DNA of 64,000 nucleotides. It comes from Flavobacteriales bacterium. Its GTDB lineage: Bacteria > Bacteroidota > Bacteroidia > Flavobacteriales_F > PHOS-HE28. A model generated the notes under the pieces. It did not search any database and was not told the DNA's origin. It saw only the letters and a list, made by a program, of their open reading frames with translations. Both the position numbers and the translations under genes were made by a program. The stretch is from the NCBI GenBank assembly GCA_013360395.1, contig JABWBQ010000001.1, forward strand, positions 81,388-145,387, read 5' to 3'. Shown here piece after piece: positions 22,310 through 31,600 of the stretch. Within the stretch, counting starts at the first letter, position 1. The number at the start of each line of letters is the position of its first letter.

Positions 22310-23557
22310 ATGGCCAAGTCCCGCACCAGCGCAAAGGCTTCGCGCCGCGAACGCGCGTCCGCCACGAAAAAGGCGGCGCGTCCGGCGCGGTCCGCCGCAC
22401 CACGGAAGGGGAAGGCCCCGCCCCGGAAGGCCAAGGCCCGCAAGCACACCGCGGCAAGGTCCGTGACCGCACGGACCGCCCAAGCACGCAAAGGGAGCCG
22501 ACCCGCCCGGCGCAAGGAGACGGTGCGGAAACCGGCGGTGCGCGCACAGGCCGCCAAGCGCTCCTCCCCGCCCAGGTCCGCGGTGCGCAAGGCCGTTCCG
22601 AACAAGGCGAAGAAAGCGGGCACGCCAACGCCGCGGAAAGGAACACCGGCCGGACGTACAGCCCCTTTGAAGCGCAAGCCCTCCCCGGTGAAAGCCGCAC
22701 CCGGAGCGCGAAGGGCCGCATCGGCCGCGAAAGGACCGGCACGCCGCACCGCGACCCGGCCGGCCGCCAAGCCGACCGGACGGACCAGGCCGACGCGGCC
22801 GACAGGCAAGATCAAGCCACACGCCAAACCGCCGGCACGCACCGCTGCGGCACGCAAACCCGCTCCCCCGCCTGCCAAAAGCACCCCGCCGAAGGTCAAG
22901 GCCCAGGCACGGCCGAAGCAGCCCATCGCCAAGACACCGCCCCGCCCCGTGAAGCCTGCACCGGCGGAACGGGTGGTGAAGAAGCCTGCGCCCCCGGTCG
23001 ACCAACCCGGCAAGCCGACCGCAGCACCCACGGGACCGAAGGTGGCCGCAGCACCGAGCACACCGCCCGCACCGCCCAAGCCGGCGCCGCCCGCCCGCAA
23101 ACCACCGCCCGCACCGGTGCATGCCGTGATGATGGGCGTGGAACCCGCCGCCCATCCGGTGCGCCCCCTGCGCCGCGCGTTGAAGGAACGGTACCAGGCC
23201 GAGTTCTACATGCGCTCGACGCCCAACGTGCTCTTCGAGCTGATCAGCACGCCCAGCGGTTTCAGCGAGTGGTTCTGCGACGACGTGAACGTGCGGGGCG
23301 ACGAATACGCCTTCGAGTGGGACGGCGAGGTGCAGAAGGCCCTGTGCATCGGCCGCCGGACGGGAGAGTTGATGCGTTTCCGCTGGATCGACGACGAGGA
23401 CCCCGGCGCCTTCTTCGAACTGCGCATCCGCATCGACCCCATGACGAATGATGTGGCCTTGGTGGTGACCGACCACGCCTGGCCGCAGGACCTGGAGCGT
23501 GCACGCCAGCTCTGGGCCTCGCAGGTGGCCCATCTCATGCGGGTGATCGGCTCCTGA
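22310..23557 (+). CDS. START-like domain protein with a long histone-H1-like N-terminal tail
   Basis: The last 125 residues of this 415-residue protein (from about 291: KERYQAEFYMRSTPNVLFELISTPSGFSEWF...VTDHAWPQDLERARQLW) match the small START-like (AHSA1-related) domain protein found next to LptF/LptG permeases in Bacteroidota. That domain usually stands alone. Here it is preceded by about 290 residues made almost only of Lys, Arg, Ala, Pro and Thr, like bacterial histone-H1 homologs. The tail probably binds DNA or RNA, which would be a new location for this domain. A TACCTTGC promoter-like motif is 9 bases before ATG 22310. The frame is open and free of stops over the whole length, and the next gene is lptF. 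Confidence 0.82.
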   Translation: MAKSRTSAKASRRERASATKKAARPARSAAPRKGKAPPRKAKARKHTAARSVTARTAQARKGSRPARRKETVRKPAVRAQAAKRSSPPRSAVRKAVPNKAKKAGTPTPRKGTPAGRTAPLKRKPSPVKAAPGARRAASAAKGPARRTATRPAAKPTGRTRPTRPTGKIKPHAKPPARTAAARKPAPPPAKSTPPKVKAQARPKQPIAKTPPRPVKPAPAERVVKKPAPPVDQPGKPTAAPTGPKVAAAPSTPPAPPKPAPPARKPPPAPVHAVMMGVEPAAHPVRPLRRALKERYQAEFYMRSTPNVLFELISTPSGFSEWFCDDVNVRGDEYAFEWDGEVQKALCIGRRTGELMRFRWIDDEDPGAFFELRIRIDPMTNDVALVVTDHAWPQDLERARQLWASQVAHLMRVIGS

Positions 23558-23563
23558 GGCCGG

Positions 23564-23571
23564 TACCTTTG
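23564..23571 (+). promoter_or_regulatory. TAnnTTTG promoter element before lptF
   Basis: TACCTTTG is an exact match to the Bacteroidota -7 consensus, 30 bases before ATG 23602. No clear TTG element was found at the right distance. Confidence 0.45.
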
Positions 23572-23601
23572 CGCCCGGCGGCACTGCCGCACCCCCTGCC
23601 G

Positions 23602-25029
23602 ATGAAGCGCCTGCACCGCATGATCATCGCGGCCTACCTGGGCCCGTTGGCGGTCACCTTCGGCATCGTGCTCTTCATCCTGAGCATGCAGTTCCTGTGG
23701 AAGTACGTGGACGACCTGATGGGCAAGGGCCTGCCGTGGCACACCATCACCGAGCTGCTGGTGTACGCCACCGCGAGCTTCGTCCCGCTGGCCCTCCCGC
23801 TGGCGGTCCTGCTCAGCTCGATCATGACCATGGGCGGCCTGGGCGAGAACAGCGAACTGGTGCCGATGCGTTCGGCGGGCCTGCACCTGTTCCGCATCCT
23901 GCGCCCCCTGTTCGTGGTGGTGCTGCTGCTCTCGGGCCTCTCCTTCCTCTTCAGCAACAACGTGCTGCCGGTGGCCAACCTGCGTTTCCACAGCCTGCTG
24001 TGGGATGTGACGCGCAAGAAGCCGGCCATGAACCTGCGCCCGGGTGTGTTCTACAACGGCATCGACGGGCTGAGCATCCGCGTGCGCGACAAGGCCGATG
24101 ACGGAACCCTGGGCGATGTCCTCATCTACGACCATCGCGATCCCTTCCAGGGCAACCGCACCGTGGTGCGTGCGCGCAGCGGCACCATGCAGCGCAGCGC
24201 CGACGGCGGCAGCCTGCTGCTCACCCTGCGCGACGGCCACTTCTACGATGCACGCGACCCCTCGGGCGGCAAGGGACACACGGAAGCCATGGTGCATGGC
24301 ACCTTCGCCACGGATGTGCTGCGGCTGGACCTCAGCGGTCTGGGCCTGAAGCGCACCGACGAGGACCTGTTCCGGGACAACTACAAGATGCAGACCATCG
24401 GACAGCTGTCGCGCACGGAGGACTCGCTGGCCGCGGCGTACGCCGAGCGCAAGGTCATGCAGGAAGGCTACCTGCACAACGCCTTCCGCCCGTTGCGCGG
24501 CCATGCACCGGGCGCCGCCACGGCCAGGGCGGCCGGCGGGAACGCCCCGCAGGCCGCGGCCCTGTACGACCAGGCCATCGACATGGCGCGTGCCACCATG
24601 ACCTTCCTGGAACGCACCGAAGAGGAGCGCACCGCCGCCCGCGAACAGATCGCCCGGCACCAGGTGGAATGGCACCGCAAGCCCATGCTCGCCGTAGCCT
24701 GCCTGATCTTCTTCTTCATCGGCGCGCCGCTGGGCGCCATCATCCGCAAAGGCGGCATGGGCCTGCCCACGGTGTTCGCCATCGTCTTCTTCCTGATCTT
24801 CCACATCGTCTCCTTCAGCACCGAGAAGCTCGTCATCAGCCTGAAACTGCCGGCCTGGCCCGGCATGTGGATCAGCACCTTGGTGCTGCTGCCCATCGGG
24901 CTCTGGCTCACCTGGAAGGCGGCCACCGACAGCCCGCTGTTGGACCGCGATGCCTATTATCGCGGCTGGGACCGGCTCCGGTCCCTGTTGCGCGGACGGC
25001 GCGATGCGTATCCTTCAACTGTGCCATAA
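23602..25029 (+). CDS. LptF/LptG family permease
   Basis: A 475-residue inner-membrane protein of the lipopolysaccharide export machine. Three hydrophobic segments stand in the first 120 residues (AYLGPLAVTFGIVLFIL, FVPLALPLAVLLSSIM, FVVVLLLSGLSFLF) and three in the last 110, with a large periplasmic beta domain between them that includes the RPGVFYNGIDGLSIRV stretch. That is the YjgP/YjgQ layout, and GENSELVPMRSAG is the coupling region. With LptB it pulls LPS from the membrane. An insertion rich in Ala and Gly lies near residue 300. The glycosyltransferase gene overlaps its end by 26 bases. Confidence 0.9.
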   Translation: MKRLHRMIIAAYLGPLAVTFGIVLFILSMQFLWKYVDDLMGKGLPWHTITELLVYATASFVPLALPLAVLLSSIMTMGGLGENSELVPMRSAGLHLFRILRPLFVVVLLLSGLSFLFSNNVLPVANLRFHSLLWDVTRKKPAMNLRPGVFYNGIDGLSIRVRDKADDGTLGDVLIYDHRDPFQGNRTVVRARSGTMQRSADGGSLLLTLRDGHFYDARDPSGGKGHTEAMVHGTFATDVLRLDLSGLGLKRTDEDLFRDNYKMQTIGQLSRTEDSLAAAYAERKVMQEGYLHNAFRPLRGHAPGAATARAAGGNAPQAAALYDQAIDMARATMTFLERTEEERTAAREQIARHQVEWHRKPMLAVACLIFFFIGAPLGAIIRKGGMGLPTVFAIVFFLIFHIVSFSTEKLVISLKLPAWPGMWISTLVLLPIGLWLTWKAATDSPLLDRDAYYRGWDRLRSLLRGRRDAYPSTVP

Positions 25030-26203
25030 GCCCCCCTTCCCGCCCATCGACGGCGGCAGCAAGGCCATGCACAACCTCACGCGTGGTCTGCTGGCGGACG
25101 GGCACGCCGTGAAGGTGCTGTGCATCCACACCCCCAAGCACCCCTTCGACCCCGACGCGCTGCCGGCGGACTATGTGGAGGCCACCGGCGTGCAGGGCGT
25201 GTTCGTGGACACACGCCTCAACGTGGTGGACGCCTTCACCGACCTGATCACGGCGGACAACTACAACATCAGCCGGTTCTTCTCCCCGGACATGGACATC
25301 GCGCTGATCCGTGTGCTGAGCGCGCAGGCCTTCGACGTGGTGCTGCTCGAGAGCCTGTTCATGACCCCCTACATCGCCACCATCCGCCGCTATTCGGACG
25401 CCCGGGTGGTGCTGCGCTCCCACAACCTGGAGCACGTGCTGCAGGAGCGCATCGCCAGCGGTGAGCGCAACCCCATCAAACGCCCATACCGCCGCTTCCT
25501 TGCCCGGCAGTTGAAGGAGTACGAGATGGCCGTGCTGGACCGGGTGGACGGCGTGGCCGCCATCAGCCCTGCGGATGCCGCGCACTTCGAGGCCCACGGC
25601 ACACGCACGCCCGTGGCCACGGTCCCCTTCGGGGTGGACCCCGCCGAGCACGACCGCCCGCTGCCCGGCGGCCGCACCGTGTTCTTCCACCTGGGCAGCA
25701 TGGACTGGGAGCCCAACCTGGAGGGGGTGCGCTGGCTGGTGGCGGAGGTGTGGCCGCGGATCATCGCCCGGCATCCCGAGGCCCGTCTGCACCTGGCCGG
25801 CAACCGCATGCCCGAGGACCTGCTGCACCTGGAGCTGCCCGGCCTGCAGGTGAAGGGGCGCGTGAAGAGCGCCGAACAGTACATCGCCGACCGCCATGTG
25901 ATGGTGGTGCCCCTGCACAGCGGCGGCGGCATGCGTGTGAAGATCATCGAGGGCATGGCCATGGGGCGCTGCGTGATCAGCACCACCATCGGGGCCGAGG
26001 GCATCGCCGTCACCGACGGGCATGACATCCTGCTGGCCGACACGCCCGCCGCCTTCGCCCGGCAGATGGCGCGCACCCTGGACGAACCGGGGCTGGTGGC
26101 CACCCTCGGCGCCAACGCCCGCGCCACCATCGCGGCCCGTTACAGCGACAGCCGCATCATCGCCGACCTGGTGGCCTTCCTCCGCAGCCTGAAGCGCGCA
26201 TGA
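25004..26203 (+). CDS. glycosyltransferase, family 4 type
   Basis: A 399-residue GT-B glycosyltransferase. The N-terminus MRILQLCHKPPFPPIDGG is the usual GT4 start. The donor-binding region VKGRVKSAEQYIADRHVMVVPLHSGGGMRVKIIEGMAMGRCVISTTIGAEGI carries the conserved E of the sugar-nucleotide site. The acceptor is unknown. The gene overlaps lptF by 26 bases and the next glycosyltransferase by 4 bp, so it may act on LPS or another surface glycan. The ATG at 25004 was chosen over an in-frame upstream start inside lptF. Confidence 0.88.
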   Translation: MRILQLCHKPPFPPIDGGSKAMHNLTRGLLADGHAVKVLCIHTPKHPFDPDALPADYVEATGVQGVFVDTRLNVVDAFTDLITADNYNISRFFSPDMDIALIRVLSAQAFDVVLLESLFMTPYIATIRRYSDARVVLRSHNLEHVLQERIASGERNPIKRPYRRFLARQLKEYEMAVLDRVDGVAAISPADAAHFEAHGTRTPVATVPFGVDPAEHDRPLPGGRTVFFHLGSMDWEPNLEGVRWLVAEVWPRIIARHPEARLHLAGNRMPEDLLHLELPGLQVKGRVKSAEQYIADRHVMVVPLHSGGGMRVKIIEGMAMGRCVISTTIGAEGIAVTDGHDILLADTPAAFARQMARTLDEPGLVATLGANARATIAARYSDSRIIADLVAFLRSLKRA

Positions 26204-27402
26204 GGCTGCTGGTCCTGCTCTCGCGCGTGCCCTATCCGCTGGAAAAAGGCGACAAGTTGCGCGCCTACCACCTGGTGAAACGCCTGGCCGAGCGCCACGA
26301 GGTGCTGCTGCTCTGCCTGAGCGACCAGCACATCCAGCAGGCCCATCTGGAACACCTGCGCAGCTTCTGCCACCACCTGGAAGTGATCCACCTGCCGCGC
26401 TGGCGCATCGTCTGGAAGCTCATCACCGCCGTCTTCTCCCGCCTCCCCTTCCAGGTGGCCTACTTCCACCATGCCGCCGCGCAACGCCGTGTGGACGCCC
26501 TCATCCAACGCTTCAAGCCCGACCACGTGCTGTGCCAGCTGGTGCGCACCACCGAATACGTGCGCTGGCACCTCACCATGCCCAAGACGCTGGACTACAT
26601 GGACACCCTGAGCAAGGGCATGGAGCGCCGCACGGAGACCTCGAGCCCGTTGCTGCGCCCGCTGTTGATGACCGAGACGCGCCGCCTGCAGGCCTACGAG
26701 AACCTGATGTTCGACCTGTTCGACCACCGCATCATCATCTCGGCCCAGGACCGCGATTACCTGTACCATCCCGAGCGCCACCGCATGACGGTGATCCCCA
26801 ACGGGGTGGACACCGCGCACTTCCACCCGATCGGCGGCGAGGTGACGCACGACCTGCTGTTCACCGGCAACATGAACTACCCGCCGAACATCGACAGCGT
26901 GCTGTACCTGGTGCACAAGGTGCTGCCGCTGGTGCGTCGTGAACGGCCGGGGGTCTCGCTGTTGATCAGCGGGGTGGACCCCAGCCCCCGGGTGCGGCAG
27001 CTGGCCGAGGCGGACCCGCGGATCACCGTCACCGGCTGGGTGCGCGACATACGCACCAGCTACATGTCGGCGCGGATCTTCGTGGCGCCGATGCAGATCG
27101 GCACCGGCCTGCAGAACAAGCTGCTGGAGGCCATGGCCATGGGCATGCCCTGCATCACCTCGGCCCTGGCCAACAACGCCGTGGGGGCCACTCCGGGCGA
27201 AGGCATCCTGATCGGCCACGGCCCGGCCGACTACGCCGCCCACATCCTGCATCTGCTGGCCGACGAGGAGGAGCGCCGTCGGATCGCCGCCAACGGCCAC
27301 CGCCACGTGCTGGCCACCTTCGACTGGGCGCGTGCCGCCGACACCCTCGACGGCCTGATCACCGCCCCCCGCCGCGCGGCGCCACCCCTGCCGATAGGCT
27401 AA
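26200..27402 (+). CDS. glycosyltransferase, family 4 type
   Basis: A second GT-B enzyme of 400 residues. It begins [21 protein letters not shown], has the [17 protein letters not shown] hinge region and the donor-site segment [27 protein letters not shown]. The [16 protein letters not shown]-terminus is typical of the group that transfers to polysaccharide precursors. The ATG overlaps the previous gene by 4 bp. The pair likely works in one glycan pathway; substrates cannot be told from sequence. Confidence 0.88.
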   Translation: MRLLVLLSRVPYPLEKGDKLRAYHLVKRLAERHEVLLLCLSDQHIQQAHLEHLRSFCHHLEVIHLPRWRIVWKLITAVFSRLPFQVAYFHHAAAQRRVDALIQRFKPDHVLCQLVRTTEYVRWHLTMPKTLDYMDTLSKGMERRTETSSPLLRPLLMTETRRLQAYENLMFDLFDHRIIISAQDRDYLYHPERHRMTVIPNGVDTAHFHPIGGEVTHDLLFTGNMNYPPNIDSVLYLVHKVLPLVRRERPGVSLLISGVDPSPRVRQLAEADPRITVTGWVRDIRTSYMSARIFVAPMQIGTGLQNKLLEAMAMGMPCITSALANNAVGATPGEGILIGHGPADYAAHILHLLADEEERRRIAANGHRHVLATFDWARAADTLDGLITAPRRAAPPLPIG

Positions 27403-27437
27403 CTTCGCACCCGCTCCGGCCCTGCTGCCGGAAGCGC

Positions 27438-28667
27438 ATGCCCATGAACGACATCCGGCTGGACCCCGTCGAGGATGCCATCGCCGACATCCGTGCCGGC
27501 AAGGTGGTGATCGTGGTGGACGATGAGGACCGGGAGAACGAGGGCGACCTCGTCACCGCGGCCCGCAACGCCACGCCCGAGGTGGTGAACTTCATGGCCC
27601 GCCACGGCCGCGGCCTGATCTGCGCGCCGCTCACCGAGGAGCGCTGCGATCAGCTGGGCCTGTCCCTGATGGTGCGCGACAACACGGCCCTGCACGAGAC
27701 CCCCTTCACCGTGAGCGTGGACGTGAAGGGCCGCGGCACCACCACGGGCATCTCGGCCCATGACCGGGCCGCCACCATCCAGGCCTTGATCGACCCGGCC
27801 ACCACCGCCGCCGACCTGGCCCGCCCCGGCCACATCTTCCCCCTGAAGGCCCGCAACGGCGGGGTGCTGCGACGCACCGGCCACACCGAGGCCGCCGTGG
27901 ACCTGGCGCGGCTGGCCGGCCTGGAACCCGCGGGCGTGATCGTGGAGATCCTCAATGAGGACGGCACCATGGCCCGCTTGCCCGAACTGCGCCGCATGGC
28001 CGACAGCTTCGGCCTGAAGCTCGTCAGCATCGCCGACCTGGTGGCGTACCGCATGCGCACCGAGAGCCTCGTGGAACGGCAGGTGGAGGTGCAGCTGCCC
28101 ACGGCCCACGGGGACTTCACGCTACACGCCTTCCGCCAGACCAACACGGGCGAGGAGCACCTGGCCCTGGTGAAGGGATCCTGGCGACCGGACGAACCCG
28201 TGCTGGTGCGTGTGCACAGCAGCTGCGTCACGGGCGACATCTTCGGCAGCTGCCGCTGCGATTGCGGGCCCCAGCTCCACCGGGCCATGGAGATGATCGA
28301 TGCGGCCGGCAAGGGCGTCATCGTGTACATGCAGCAGGAGGGCCGCGGCATCGGCCTGCTCAACAAGCTGAAGGCCTATAAACTGCAGGAGGAGGGCGCC
28401 GACACCGTGGAGGCCAACCTGATGCTGGGCTTCGACATGGACGCCCGCGACTACGGCGTGGGGGCCCAGGTGCTGCACGCCCTCGGGGTGCGCCGCATGC
28501 GGCTGCTCACCAACAACCCGCGCAAGCGCACGGGCCTGATCGGCTACGGCCTGGAGATCACCGAGAACGTGCCGATCGAGATCGACGCCAACCCGCACAA
28601 CGAGCGGTATCTCCGCACCAAGAAGAACAAGCTGGGCCACCTGCTCCGCCTGGGCGACCGGGCCTGA
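27438..28667 (+). CDS. ribBA: bifunctional DHBP synthase / GTP cyclohydrolase II
   Basis: A fused riboflavin synthesis enzyme of 409 residues. The N-terminal RibB half has [25 protein letters not shown] and GHTEAAVDL. The RibA half has the zinc-binding [28 protein letters not shown], and the C-terminal TNNPRK motif. It makes both precursors of lumazine, from ribulose 5-phosphate and from GTP. Two ATGs are possible (27438 and 27444). The stop abuts the tamB stop back to back (TGATCA). Confidence 0.96.
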   Translation: MPMNDIRLDPVEDAIADIRAGKVVIVVDDEDRENEGDLVTAARNATPEVVNFMARHGRGLICAPLTEERCDQLGLSLMVRDNTALHETPFTVSVDVKGRGTTTGISAHDRAATIQALIDPATTAADLARPGHIFPLKARNGGVLRRTGHTEAAVDLARLAGLEPAGVIVEILNEDGTMARLPELRRMADSFGLKLVSIADLVAYRMRTESLVERQVEVQLPTAHGDFTLHAFRQTNTGEEHLALVKGSWRPDEPVLVRVHSSCVTGDIFGSCRCDCGPQLHRAMEMIDAAGKGVIVYMQQEGRGIGLLNKLKAYKLQEEGADTVEANLMLGFDMDARDYGVGAQVLHALGVRRMRLLTNNPRKRTGLIGYGLEITENVPIEIDANPHNERYLRTKKNKLGHLLRLGDRA

Positions 28668-31600
28668 TCAGGGTGTCCCCTCCCGCCCTTCCGGCCCCTG
28701 GGGCCCCTGTGGTGCGGGCACTTTGGTGGCCTTGCGCCGCAAGCCGAGCATGCCGGTGAAGTTGCGCCAGAACTCGCCCAGCGTGTCGAAGTCCTCCCGG
28801 TAGGCCACACCCGCTCCCTGGGTGGTGGCCGCCTGGTCCGCCTGGTTGAGGTTGCGGTCGTTGCTCTGGCTGTATGCCTTGAGGCGGATCCGGCCGTCGT
28901 TCGTCAGCAGGTATTCCAGCTGGAAATCGCCCACCAGCGCGTCGCTCTGCCGCCCACTTCCCGAACCGTATTGCACACCCACGTTGGTGCTCAGCACCAG
29001 CCGCTCGTCGAACAGCTGGGTGCTCACGGCCAGCTCCAGCTCGTCCTGGGTGAGGGCGTCGCCCGGCCGGTAGTTGAGGCCCAGGTCCACGTCGTTGCTC
29101 AGGCGGCTCAGCCAGTTGCTCACCTGGTTGCTGAGCAGTTCGCTGCCCGAGGTGCCCACCACGTTGCCGCGCGAGCCGCTGGGCCCGGAGGCCGCGCCCA
29201 GCCGGTCCACCGGCAGGAACCGGTTGAGAACGATGAGGCTGAACACCTGCCGGTTCATCTCGTCGGGCTCGCTCAGCACGCTGTTCACCTGGGTGCGCAC
29301 GCCTTCGTCCACCGAGGGCAGCCGCACATCGAACCCGATGTCGGGGTTGGCCAGCCGGTCCTTCAGGCGCATCACCACCTCCACCGGCACTCGCTTGCCC
29401 AGGCCGTCGGCCCGCTCGGCCGGGATGATGTCCACCAGCGGCGCGCGCAGCTTGTACACCGCGTTCAGGGCGAGCTGCGCGTCCAGCGGATCGCCATACC
29501 AGGTGATGTGCCCGCCGGGGTCCACGTCGAAACGTTTGCTCACCACGTTGCGCAGGGTGAAGAGGTAGGAGCCGTCCACCACCTCCATGTCCCCGCGCAT
29601 GGACAGGTCGCCCGTGGGCGTCACGCTCAACTCCAGGTTGCCCCTGCCCCGCCCGCTGAGGATGTCGCCCACGGTGGGGTCGAAGATGAGCTCGAAGAGC
29701 GCGTCCGGGGTCACGTCCACGTTGAGGTCGAGATGCACGCCGCTCAGGTCCACCGGGGCCTCCATGGAGTCGATGTCGATGTCGCCGGCATGGAAGTGCA
29801 CGAAGTCGATCGCGCTGAGGTCCTTGCCTGTGCCCAGCGGCAGGCTGATGGTGGTGCCCGGGGCGGTGCTGCCGTTGAACACGACCTCCAGGTTGTCCTG
29901 GTACCCGCTCACCTGCAGATCGCCCGTGGCGTAGGCCTTGCCGTAGAACAGCTCGTTGTCGTTCACCGTGGTGTTGAGGCAGAGGAAGCGGTCCAGTTCC
30001 AGGGTCACGTCGTAGTCCCACTGGGTGAAGCCCCGATGGTTGATGGTGCCCACGGCCTTGGCCGTCCTTCCTTCCTGGTCCTTCACACGCACCAGGTCGA
30101 GCCAGAAACCGTCCGGTCTGATCCGCACCCGGTCGCTCAGGCTGTAGAAGGTGTTGAGGTAATCGATCCGCAGGCCGGCCTCGTCCAGCACGGCCTCTCC
30201 CTCCACACGCGGCTCGGCCAGGCGGCCGCCCACGCGCACATCGCCCGTGACCCGCCCCTGGATGTCGCTCACGCCTTCGGGCAGGTAGGGCCCGATGAAA
30301 GCAAGGTCGAACGAATCGAGCTCCAGCACCAGGTCGAGCTGCTCGTCGGCGGCCTGCGGGGTGATGCGGCCGCCGAACTCCAGGGCCTTCAAAGCACCGC
30401 GCTGCAGGGTGCCGCTCACGTCCATCTCCCGGCTCTCGTTGCGCCAGGTGGCGGCGAACACGATGTCGCCCACCGGATGCCGGTCCACCATGAGCGAATC
30501 GATGCACAGGTAGCTCAGCAGGTGCGGCTCGCCGAAGGGGTCGAAGACTCGGCCTTCGCCGCTCACCGTTCCGCGGAGCGACGGTCCTGTGTAATAGGGT
30601 CGCAGATGGCTGAGGCGCACCCCTTCCAGGTCGAAGGCCAGGGCGCGCTCCGCATCGGGCGCAAGCCATCCGTCGAGCGCGATGCGCTCGGCCTCGTTGA
30701 CCACCGTCAGCTGGCGCACTTCGAGCCCTCCTTGGTGGTAATGCAGCCGGGCGACCGCAGGATTGCTCCAGGTCCCGACACCCAGCTGCACGGCGCTGGG
30801 CAGAAGATCCATCTCCACATCATCGCGGCCGTTGACCATGCCGGCCAGGTGCAGGTCGCCCCGGGTGTCGTGGGTGCCACCGTTCCACATCAGGCGCAGC
30901 TCCACTTCGTCCTGGTAGGCCTTGCCCGAGAGATCGATCCCGTCGAAGAACGTACTGTCCGACAGTTGCTGCCGCTGGCTCCGCATGCTGAAGGCCAGCA
31001 GGTCCAGTGTCCGGTCCACGATCAGCTGCACCGAGTCGCCGCCCACCGACCCGTAGGCGATGCGCGGCAGGTCGGCGCTGAGGGCCAGGTCGAAGGTGCG
31101 CGAATCGAAAAGGCCTTGGAACCGTGCGCCCGGTGCAAGCTCGAGCCCCGGGACCAGCCGCCCCAGGAGGGGTTCGGCCCTTTTGACGTGCACGTTGAAC
31201 GCGAACCGCTGCTCTTCCAGGTGGTACTTCACCTGGTCGGACAACGCGGGGAAGATGCTGTACACCACGCTGGTGAGGGCTTCAGGCAGCCGTGTGGGGA
31301 GGAAGGTGCCCTGCACCTGAGCGTCCACCAGGTCGGACCGCAGGGTGAGCAGGGGTTCTCCGTGCAACCGGTCGCTCGCCAGTTCGACATCGCCAAGGTC
31401 CAGCACTCCGCGGTCGTCGCAATAGGTCAGGTCCCCGATCTCCAACCGGCCCTTGAGGCTGTCCGGGGCCAGTTCGCCCTCGGCGCGGATGGATCCGCTC
31501 ACCTCGCCCAGCTGGAGCTTGGGCATGATGTTGAGCTCGTGCAGGTCCGCGCGCTCCACCTGGGCGGTGAAATCCACCTTGGGCCAACGCCCCCGCAGGT

